Shown here: one piece after another, positions 1 through 8,211 of the stretch
Layout of the letters: every line of letters starts with the position of its first letter
How positions within the stretch are numbered: position 1 is the first letter of the stretch
DNA from: JAOUEE01 sp051011595
Lineage (GTDB): Bacteria; Actinomycetota; Acidimicrobiia; Acidimicrobiales; SHLQ01
Direction: 5' to 3'
Length of the DNA stretch: 13,113 nt
Assembly: GCA_051011595.1 (NCBI GenBank)
Contig: JBPCTQ010000143.1
Span: 1 to 13,113, forward strand
Position numbers and translations under genes: made by a program
Notes under the pieces: generated by a model
The model's input: the letters and a program-made list of their open reading frames with translations, nothing else
Told to the model about the DNA's origin: nothing
Databases searched by the model: none

Positions 1-287
1 TGACCCAAATTGCGTGACTTCACGGTGACATTCGCCGCTCTGACGGAATTTCAGAAGACAAAACCGCACCAGAACGCCCAAAAGCGGGCACCAGAGAGTC
101 AGACCGACCGGGTGACAGACCCCACCAAACCCGGGACCTGAACGCCCAAAACCGGGTACTAGAAGATCAGACCGACCAGGTGACAGTCCCCACCGATCCA
201 GGGACCAGAGCACGCGACGCGGACAAGACCGCACCAAAGCACGCTCGGCGGAAGAAACTGTCCGAGCCCTTCTTCATAGTGGGGCCC
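1..287. other. Non-coding stretch at the left edge
   Basis: I find no convincing gene here. The base composition is less GC-rich than in the genes that follow, and third positions of the open frame running through 180-287 lack the strong G/C bias seen after 288. Contents that can be named are a near-palindrome CGTGA-CT-TCACG at 13-24, the tandem duplication at 73-208, and a 16-nt sequence at 57-72 that recurs at 222-237 with 14 of 16 matches. The upstream gene, if any, lies outside the window, so it cannot be said which promoter or 3' end belongs here. Confidence 0.55.
73..208. repeat. 68-nt direct tandem duplication, two copies
   Basis: Copy 1 is 73-140 and copy 2 is 141-208, abutting with no spacer. 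Aligned by hand without gaps they agree at 56 of 68 positions. The best conserved parts are the first 11 bases (AACGCCCAAAA) and the block CAGACCGACC-R-GGTGACAG. The copies are flanked by related 16-mers (57-72 and 222-237), so the original unit may have been more complex. No terminal inverted repeats or transposase gene accompany them, so nothing suggests an insertion sequence. The last bases of copy 2 enter an open frame that could start at GTG 180, but the repeat looks non-coding. Its function is unknown; a decayed duplication or a set of regulator binding sites are both possible. Confidence 0.75.
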
Positions 288-725
288 ATGGTGCAGTTGA
301 CTTCCCTTCCCGGCCTCGGCGACGGCTCGTGTCGTCGCCTCCACCCCCACGAGTGGCTCACTGCCGCCCAGCGGGCCTCGCGGGCCCGGGCGTTGGCGGT
401 GGCCCTGGCCCATGGGGTGTCAGTGTCGGCCGACGCCGTCACCGTGGTGTTGGCGTCGCGAGCGTGGTGTGAGGAGTTTCCGCCCGGTGTGTGGTCGGCG
501 GAGATCGTGCGGCAGCTCTTGTGGCTCGATCTGGGCACCTGGTGCGGCGAATTCGACGTCGAGTTGCCCGACGACGCCCCGATGGCGCTGTGGGCGGTGC
601 TTTTCGCCGCACGGTCAGCGGGGGAGCTCACCGCCAGTGAACTCGACGATGCCCTGGCGCCCCTGCTCGATTCGAGCGGGTTTCGCCTGCCCGGGCAGGG
701 GAGGGGCCGGCGTCGAGCCGGCTGA
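288..725 (+). CDS. Hypothetical protein, small (about 145 aa)
   Basis: I do not recognise this protein. The frame is open from GTG 180 to TGA 723-725. I chose ATG 288 because strong G/C third-position bias begins about there and because the stretch before it overlaps a DNA repeat; GTG 279 and GTG 180 (181 aa) remain possible, and no start has a clear Shine-Dalgarno sequence. The product is soluble-looking: no signal peptide and no long hydrophobic helix. It has six tryptophans, many Ala/Leu, an acidic stretch around ELDDALAPLLD near the end, and a basic tail (GRGRRRAG). An overlapping frame on the opposite strand (631-167) is also open but is rich in Ser, Thr, His and Arg, like an antisense shadow. 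The gene converges on hppA. Confidence that it is a gene is moderate; function is unknown. Confidence 0.55.
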   Translation: MVQLTSLPGLGDGSCRRLHPHEWLTAAQRASRARALAVALAHGVSVSADAVTVVLASRAWCEEFPPGVWSAEIVRQLLWLDLGTWCGEFDVELPDDAPMALWAVLFAARSAGELTASELDDALAPLLDSSGFRLPGQGRGRRRAG

Positions 726-794
726 ACCTGGCTATCCGAACGACGTCACACAATTCGGGCGATTCTGATCAAACGGCGCCGGGTGGATGAAGGC

Positions 795-823
795 ACCGTG
801 GGGTGGCTGCACCACCCCACGGT
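795..823. terminator. Perfect 12-bp hairpin between convergent genes
   Basis: The arms 795-806 (ACCGTGGGGTGG) and 812-823 (CCACCCCACGGT) are exact reverse complements around the 5-nt loop CTGCA. It lies between the stop of the small + strand gene (725) and the stop of the minus-strand pyrophosphatase gene (849), so it is well placed to end transcripts from both sides. Neither side has a run of T after the stem (CACCACG on +, GCCTTCA on -), so it is not a textbook intrinsic terminator. Such U-poor hairpins are common at the 3' ends of genes in high-GC Actinobacteria, where they may terminate or protect RNA ends. Confidence 0.7.
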
Positions 824-848
824 CACCACGAACCGGGCCCCGGAAAGG

Positions 849-2963
<2,115 letters not shown>

Positions 2964-3157
2964 GAAGAGGACTCCTGATTGAGTATTGAACGCGATTACG
3001 GACCGATCAGGTGACACGGGGTACCCAGACCTCGGTACTCGATCGATCCGTACGGCCCTATAGGGTGCTACAGGGCCCGGGCAACGCTACTGAGAAGGGT
3101 TGCCGGGGGCAAGGATGCCCCAACCACGGGGTCCACGCTCAATCGGGCCTGCCCGCC
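2964..3157. promoter_or_regulatory. Divergent control region, hppA and folate/trk operon
   Basis: These 194 nt separate two divergently transcribed units and must hold both promoters. Visible elements are three exact palindromes, GGGTACCC (3019-3026), TCGATCGA (3039-3046) and CCCTATAGGG (3056-3065); a 16-mer at 3001-3016 nearly identical to one in the left-end repeats; a TAGGGT at 3061-3066 that could be a -10 box for the + strand but lacks a good -35; and a bulged hairpin at 3098-3125 (GGTT/AACC and GGGGC/GCCCC) ahead of the cyclo-ligase start. An open frame from GTG 3011 runs through it, but its translation resembles nothing in the enzyme family. Promoter positions are not assigned. Confidence 0.45.
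2972..2976 (-). promoter_or_regulatory. Ribosome binding site of hppA
   Basis: On the minus strand AGGAG is followed by 8 nt and then GTG 2963. This decides the start: the upstream GTG at 3017 has no such site and would add 18 residues without family resemblance. Confidence 0.8.
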
Positions 3158-3778
3158 ATGGCCCAGTACCACCCCCCTTCCCGCTCCGATCAACGGACCC
3201 GGCTGCGTGAACGGCGACGGCTGATCACGGCCGAGCGCCAAGACCAGGCCGCGAACGCCGTCGCCACTCCGTTGTTGCAGCGAGCCCGAGCCCAGCACTG
3301 GCAGACCGTGCTCGCCTATGCGGCCCACGCCGGCGAGCTCGACCCGGCGCCCCTGGTGACCGGCCTGTGGGCGCTCGGCACCACCGTCGGGTTCCCCCGG
3401 GTGGAAGGGGAGGAGCTGTCGTTTCGTGAGGTGAGACCCGATTCCGCCTTCGTCCCTGGGGTGTTCGGCATCCCTACTCCCGCGGCCGACTCGCCGGTCG
3501 TGGCCGCTTCAGCGGCCGACGTGATCGTGGTGCCACTGGTCGGTTTCGACGATCAGGGGGGCCGGTTGGGAATGGGAGGCGGATACTACGACCGTCTCCT
3601 GGCCTCGTACCCAGGCCCGCGACGGATCGGTGTGGCCCACGACTGCCAACGCGTGAGCCGGTTGCTGATCGAATCCTGGGACCAACGGCTCGACGAGGTG
3701 GTGACCCCCACGATGCGGCTCGTCGCTCCGGATCGGGTGGCACCCGATGCACCGATCGACCCCACCGATCGGCCATGA
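3158..3778 (+). CDS. 5-formyltetrahydrofolate cyclo-ligase
   Basis: ATP-dependent conversion of 5-formyl-THF to 5,10-methenyl-THF in the cytoplasm (MTHFS family, also called ygfA or fau), which salvages an inhibitory folate. The 206-aa product matches the family length. It has a basic N-terminal segment (RTRLRERRR), then VGFPRVEGEELSFREV, FGIPTP, and the nucleotide/phosphate loop GGRLGMGGGYYDR (residues 134-146), followed by IGVAHDCQ and WDQRLDEVVTP (174-184). I chose ATG 3158; the frame is open back to GTG 3011, but the extra 49 residues look non-coding. No strong Shine-Dalgarno sequence is visible before the ATG. It is the first gene of a co-directional run, with 7 nt to the trkA start. No known mechanistic link to potassium uptake; probably simply co-transcribed. 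Confidence 0.92.
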   Translation: MAQYHPPSRSDQRTRLRERRRLITAERQDQAANAVATPLLQRARAQHWQTVLAYAAHAGELDPAPLVTGLWALGTTVGFPRVEGEELSFREVRPDSAFVPGVFGIPTPAADSPVVAASAADVIVVPLVGFDDQGGRLGMGGGYYDRLLASYPGPRRIGVAHDCQRVSRLLIESWDQRLDEVVTPTMRLVAPDRVAPDAPIDPTDRP

Positions 3779-3785
3779 TGCAGGC

Positions 3786-5129
3786 GTGCACATCATCGTT
3801 GTGGGCGCCGGCGAGGTCGGGTCCTACGTTGCCGACCGTCTGAGCCGCGAAGGCCACGACATCGTCATCGTCGAGATGAACGACGCCCGCCGCCGTCAGC
3901 TCGAAGACGAGCTCGACGTGCTGTTCGTGGCCGGCAGCGGCACTCACCCGAGCACGCTGCATCAGGCCGGACTGTCGAGGGCCGATTTGTTGGTGGCCGC
4001 CACCACCGACGACGAGTCGAACCTGGTGGCGTCGATGCTGGCCAAACAGGCGGGAGTGGAGCGCACGATCATCCGCATCGAAGCCCCACAGCTACGGGCC
4101 AAGGACGCCGAAGAGCTGCGCACCGCGTCGGGTGCCGACCTGGTCATCGATCCCGACGAGGAGACCGCACTCGAGGTGCTGGATCTCATCCAGTATCCCG
4201 GAGCCACCGAGGTGGCGGTGATGGCCAAGGGGGAGGTCATCGTCATCGGCGCGCGGCTGCCCGACGATGCGCCGCTGGTGGGCAAGACCCTGTCGGAGAT
4301 CGCCGCCGAGTTCGAGCCCGAATGGGAATTCCTGGTGGGGGCCATCACCCGCGACCACGAAACCATCATCCCCCGCAGTGAACAACGGCTCGAAGCCCAC
4401 GACCTGTTGCGGGTGATCTGTCGGCGCAAGTCTCGCCGCCTCACCTCCGAGCTGCTCGGCATCGACCGCAGCGCCGCGCAGCGCATCATGTTGCTGGGCG
4501 GCGGACGTACCGCCCAGATCCTGGCCGACCGGCTGAGCCAGCAGGGCGCCCAGGTGGTCATCATCGAACGCGACCCCGAACGAGCTCGCCATCTGGCCGA
4601 GACCCTCGATCACGTGCTGGTGCTCGAGGGCGAGATTACCGATTCCACCCTGCTCGACGAAGGCGACGTGCACAGCACCGATGTGGTGGTGGCCCTCACC
4701 GGGGAGGACGACGCCAACATCTTGGCCTGCATCTACGCCAAGTCGGTCGGCGCCACCGAGACCATCGCCGTCGTCCACCGACTCGACCTGCTCGACCTGC
4801 TCGACCAGGTCGGTATCGATGTTGCGCTCTCGCCTCGCACGGCCAGCGCCAACGGTGTGCTCCGATTCGTGCGTGGTGACGTCACGGCGGTCACCACCTT
4901 CCTCCAGGGTGATGCCGAGGTCATCGAAGTGGCCGTCCGCGAGGGGAGCCAGGCCGACGGTTCGTGCATCTCGGATCTCCCGTTGTCGAAAGAAGTCCTG
5001 GTGGGGGCCATCGTGCGCGACGGAAAGGCGACCATCGCCCGGGGCCGGAGCGTGCTGCGGGCTCGAGACCACTTGGTGATGGTGGCCATGCCGCACGCCA
5101 TCGACGACGCCACCCGCCTGTTCGGGTGA
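3786..5129 (+). CDS. trkA: Trk potassium uptake regulatory subunit TrkA
   Basis: Peripheral NAD(H)-binding subunit that gates the TrkH channel. The 447-aa protein has the full two-repeat layout: first Rossmann RCK_N domain (about 1-125) opening VHIIVVGAGEVG with G7-x-G9-x-x-G12 and acidic E30 at the end of the second strand, typical of NAD preference; a first RCK_C domain (about 140-225); a second Rossmann domain from about 234 with LLGGGRTA (G238, G240, A243); and a second RCK_C domain to the end. I chose GTG 3786 because homologues begin at this strand; ATG 3747 would add 13 residues and overlap the cyclo-ligase gene. The TGA overlaps the next gene's GTG in GTGA, implying translational coupling. 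A 9-nt repeat at 4782-4806 encodes LDLLDLLD. Confidence 0.95.
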   Translation: MHIIVVGAGEVGSYVADRLSREGHDIVIVEMNDARRRQLEDELDVLFVAGSGTHPSTLHQAGLSRADLLVAATTDDESNLVASMLAKQAGVERTIIRIEAPQLRAKDAEELRTASGADLVIDPDEETALEVLDLIQYPGATEVAVMAKGEVIVIGARLPDDAPLVGKTLSEIAAEFEPEWEFLVGAITRDHETIIPRSEQRLEAHDLLRVICRRKSRRLTSELLGIDRSAAQRIMLLGGGRTAQILADRLSQQGAQVVIIERDPERARHLAETLDHVLVLEGEITDSTLLDEGDVHSTDVVVALTGEDDANILACIYAKSVGATETIAVVHRLDLLDLLDQVGIDVALSPRTASANGVLRFVRGDVTAVTTFLQGDAEVIEVAVREGSQADGSCISDLPLSKEVLVGAIVRDGKATIARGRSVLRARDHLVMVAMPHAIDDATRLFG

Positions 5130-6628
5130 CCGGCACGGCGCGGCCGCCCGGCCGGCGCGTCAGTGTGTACGCCGGGCCGGTCACGATCGCGCTGGCGTCA
5201 TCGGGCGGAGCCCTCGTAGTGGCCGCGCTCATCGATCTCACCGATGGCGGCCACGACGCACTGGCGCTTGCGGTTGTGGGTGCACTCAGCCTGGCGGTGG
5301 CGGCGGGTTTACATCGGCGATTCGAAGCGCCGGCGAGCTATCGGTCGGTGCAGTCGCTCAGCGTTCTCACGGTGGTGTGGCTCACGATGATCGCCGTGGG
5401 CGCCATCGCCCTGGCCTTCACCGACATCTTCGTTGCCCAGGACGGCACCGACCGATGGACAGCGGCACTGTTCGAGTCCACTTCGGGCTTCACCACCACC
5501 GGTATGACAGCCCTGCCGGTGGTCCAGGATGCGGGCCGCGGCGTGCTGTTCTTCCGGGCCGCGTCGAACTGGCTGGGGGGACTGGCCGCCCTCATCACCG
5601 TGGTGGCGGTTCTGCCCTTCGTCACCCGCACCCGCGATCTGGTGGCCACCGACAAGAGCCGCGAAGCGGCCCGGGCCCTGGCCCCACGCATCGACCAGGG
5701 TATGAGCAACGTGACCCGCCTCTATGGGGTCTTCACCGTCGTCACCATCGTGGCGTTCGCGTTGACCGGTATCGGCATATTCGACAGCGTCGCCTACGGG
5801 CTGGCGGTGGTCTCCACCGGCGGTTTCTCCACCCACAGCAGCTCGTTGTGGTCCGAGCAGAACGCCGCAGCCGAGTGGGTGGCCATCGGTGCCATGTTCC
5901 TGGCCGGCACCAGCATGGCCATTCTGTGGTGGCTCATGCGAGGCGCCATCGGCTCGATGTGGCGATCGATGGAACTCCGGGTCTACGCAGCCATGGTGGT
6001 GGCCGCCACCATCATCGTGTCGATCGGCATCGCCGGCCCCGACGAAGTGACCGGCTCACGCCAGGCCGTGTTCGCGGTGGCCTCCACCATGAGCACCACC
6101 GGCTTGGTGGCCTTCGACTGGTGGAGCTGGGGCGCCGGCGCCCAGGTCATCCTGGTGTTGTTGTTGGCCATCGGGCCCATGTCGGGCAGCGCCGCCGGCG
6201 GCTTCAAGATCCTGCGGGTGATGGTCCTCTGGGAGGTGGGCCGCAGGGAGTTGGTTCGCTTGGTGTATCCCCGGGCCGTCCACGTGGCCAAGATCGGCGG
6301 TCGGCCACTGCGCGATCGAACCGTGCAGTCGGTGGCCGGGTACCTCATCCTCCACATCGCGCTGGTGCTGGGTGGTGCCTATGCGGTCGGGTTGTTCGAA
6401 GATGGCGTTCGCCGCTCGCTGGTGGCGGCGCTGAGCGCAGTGTCGACCAGTGGGTTGTTGTTGGGGGTGCGCACCGCTGACGAGCTCACCGAGGGCGGCC
6501 GGCTGGTGCTGCTGCCGCTCATGTTGGCCGGGCGGCTGGCCATCCTGCCGTTGTTCGTCACGGTGGAACGGGCCGCCGCCTCGTCGGCGGCCTTCGGGCG
6601 CCGGGTCGTCGGACGGGTGCGGACATGA
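5126..6628 (+). CDS. trkH: TrkH-family K+ transporter, first (divergent) paralogue
   Basis: Integral membrane pore subunit of a Trk system, 500 aa, with four M1-P-M2 repeats after an extra N-terminal helix pair. Pore loops: ESTSGFTTTGMT (loop 1), VSTGGFSTHSS (loop 2), ASTMSTTGLVAF (loop 3) and LSAVSTSGLLLG (loop 4). Each keeps the filter glycine, but loop 4 lacks the usual N-x-GP sequence of TrkH. The third M2 helix has the flexible Gly/Ser segment SGSAAGGFKILR, and the last helix has GRLAIL where GRLE is usual. Start GTG 5126 overlaps the trkA stop (GTGA); the frame is open further upstream, but that part reads through trkA and is not credible. Its TGA overlaps the next ATG. It may instead be a Ktr/HKT-like variant with altered ion preference. 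Confidence 0.92.
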   Translation: MTGTARPPGRRVSVYAGPVTIALASSGGALVVAALIDLTDGGHDALALAVVGALSLAVAAGLHRRFEAPASYRSVQSLSVLTVVWLTMIAVGAIALAFTDIFVAQDGTDRWTAALFESTSGFTTTGMTALPVVQDAGRGVLFFRAASNWLGGLAALITVVAVLPFVTRTRDLVATDKSREAARALAPRIDQGMSNVTRLYGVFTVVTIVAFALTGIGIFDSVAYGLAVVSTGGFSTHSSSLWSEQNAAAEWVAIGAMFLAGTSMAILWWLMRGAIGSMWRSMELRVYAAMVVAATIIVSIGIAGPDEVTGSRQAVFAVASTMSTTGLVAFDWWSWGAGAQVILVLLLAIGPMSGSAAGGFKILRVMVLWEVGRRELVRLVYPRAVHVAKIGGRPLRDRTVQSVAGYLILHIALVLGGAYAVGLFEDGVRRSLVAALSAVSTSGLLLGVRTADELTEGGRLVLLPLMLAGRLAILPLFVTVERAAASSAAFGRRVVGRVRT

Positions 6629-8205
6629 CCACCTCCACCTCGATGCCGCTACGGGCCCGTTCTCGACGTTTCGAGAGCACGGTGCTCCACATCCTCGGGC
6701 TGGGGATGATGTTCGTCGGGGTCGGTCTGTTGGGCTGTGCCGGCATCGAGGCGGCCACCGACGGCGGAGCCGTACCCGAGATGATCATCAGCGCCGGCGT
6801 GTTCGGAATCGGCGGCTGGGCCCTGTGGCGCGGTACCAGGGTCGGGCGGGTGGCCACCACCACGGTCTTCTCGGCTGTGGCCGTCACCTGGATCGTGATC
6901 TCCATCATCGGCGCCTTGCCGTACCTGATGGCCGGCACCATGGCCCAGCCTGGGAACAGCTTCTTGGTGGAGCTCAGCGACGCCCTGTTCGAATCGGCAT
7001 CGGGCTTCAGCTGCACGGGATCGACGGTGATCACCGACCTGCCCGATCTGGGGGACAGCAATCACCGCATCGGCCGCGGGATGCTGTTCTGGCGTCAGCT
7101 CACCCAGTGGTACGGCGGCATGGGAATCGTGCTGTTGGTGCTGGCCGTGCTTCCGGCACTGGGAGTGCGAGCCGTCGGGTTCATGGTGGCCGAGTCGCCG
7201 GGAGTGTCGGCCGACCGCCTGGTGCCGCGAATCAGCGAGACGGCGCGCCGGCTGTGGCTGCTCTACGTCGGTGTCACCGTGGCCATCGCGTTGGCCTACC
7301 TGGTCACCGGGATGAGCTTCTACGACGCGTGGGCCCACGCCGTGGCCACGGCGGCCACCGGCGGATTCTCGCCGTACAACGACTCGATCGGTGAGTTCAA
7401 CAGTGTGCCCATCGAGATGGCCGTGGTGGTGGCCATGCTCGTGTGCGGGGCCAGCTTCTCGTTGCACTACCGGGCATTGACGGGCGATCGACTGGCCCAC
7501 GTCAAGAACTCCGAGTTCCGGTGGTACATGGCCTTCTTCGCCGCCGTCGCTGCCCTGGTGGTGGGCGCGCTGTGGATCGATGGTGGGGTGGGCGCGTCCA
7601 CGATCCGGTACGGCGCGTTCAACAGCGCCACGCTGGTCACCAGTACCGGTTTCGGCAACGCCCGCGGGGCAGGTAGTGCCGGTGATTTCACCACCTGGAT
7701 ACCGGCCGCACAGGTTGCTCTGCTGGTGGCCATGGTCGTGGGAGGGAGTACCGGCTCGACGGCCGGCGGCATCAAGATCACCCGATTCCGGGTGCTGGGC
7801 AGCCAGGCAAGGATGGCGGTGCGAGCGGCCCGTCACCCCCGAGCGGTTTTGCCGCTCAAGACCGGCTCGACGGTGGTGCCCGAACGAACAGCCGAACACA
7901 TCACCGGATTCATCGTGATCTGGCTGATCTGTGCCCTCTTCGGCACGTTGTTCGCGTCGATCCGTGGCACCGATCTGACCACCGCGGTCAGCGGAGCCGT
8001 CTCGGCGCTGGGCAACATGGGCCCCTCGCTGAACGCATCGGGCCCGGCGGCGACCTTCGTCGACGGCTTCGATTCACCGACTCGACTGCTGTTGGCGGCC
8101 CTGATGATCATCGGTCGACTCGAGCTCTTCGCGGTGTTGTTGTTGTTCGCCCGGCCGCTGCGCCACCTCCAACCGCGTGCTTCTCGCCTGATCTCGCAGC
8201 GCTGA
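6625..8205 (+). CDS. trkH: TrkH potassium uptake protein, second (canonical) paralogue
   Basis: Second pore subunit, 526 aa. Compared with E. coli TrkH, as I remember it, the resemblance is clear along the whole length: loop 1 ESASGFSCTGST, the WYGGMGIVLLVLAVLPALGV segment, the PRISETARRLWLLYV region, loop 2 AATGGFSPYNDSIGEF, loop 3 LVTSTGFGNA, the gate segment GGSTGSTAGGIKITR in the third M2 helix, loop 4 ALGNMGPSLNASGP, and GRLELFAVLLLF in the last helix. The ATG at 6625 sits inside the ATGA overlap with the first trkH, so translation is probably coupled and the two proteins made together. It ends 6 nt before the convergent peptidase stop, so any terminator must lie inside the opposing gene. 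It is less similar to its neighbour than two recent duplicates would be. Confidence 0.95.
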   Translation: MTTSTSMPLRARSRRFESTVLHILGLGMMFVGVGLLGCAGIEAATDGGAVPEMIISAGVFGIGGWALWRGTRVGRVATTTVFSAVAVTWIVISIIGALPYLMAGTMAQPGNSFLVELSDALFESASGFSCTGSTVITDLPDLGDSNHRIGRGMLFWRQLTQWYGGMGIVLLVLAVLPALGVRAVGFMVAESPGVSADRLVPRISETARRLWLLYVGVTVAIALAYLVTGMSFYDAWAHAVATAATGGFSPYNDSIGEFNSVPIEMAVVVAMLVCGASFSLHYRALTGDRLAHVKNSEFRWYMAFFAAVAALVVGALWIDGGVGASTIRYGAFNSATLVTSTGFGNARGAGSAGDFTTWIPAAQVALLVAMVVGGSTGSTAGGIKITRFRVLGSQARMAVRAARHPRAVLPLKTGSTVVPERTAEHITGFIVIWLICALFGTLFASIRGTDLTTAVSGAVSALGNMGPSLNASGPAATFVDGFDSPTRLLLAALMIIGRLELFAVLLLFARPLRHLQPRASRLISQR

Positions 8206-8211
8206 AGCGAA

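Noticed and set aside
1..208. CRISPR array or insertion sequence at the left end
   Set aside because: There are only two abutting repeat copies with no unique spacers, no terminal inverted repeats and no cas or transposase gene.
3056..3066. CCCTATAGGG palindrome with TAGGGT as a -10 box for the folate/trk operon
   Set aside because: TAGGGT is an acceptable Actinobacterial -10, but nothing like TTGACA lies 16-18 nt upstream, so I did not call a promoter.
3011..3157. N-terminal extension of the cyclo-ligase from GTG 3011
   Set aside because: The added 49 residues have no family resemblance and cover the divergent control region, including palindromes and a probable leader hairpin.
4782..4806. 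9-nt direct repeat CTCGACCTG in trkA
   Set aside because: It encodes LDLLDLLD in a helix of the second half of TrkA, keeps the frame, and needs no explanation beyond coding sequence.
6649..7899. 416-codon minus-strand frame opposite the second trkH, and a 367-codon + strand frame at 5377-6480 inside the first
   Set aside because: Both are His/Arg/Gly-rich shadows of genuine membrane-protein frames with intact pore motifs.
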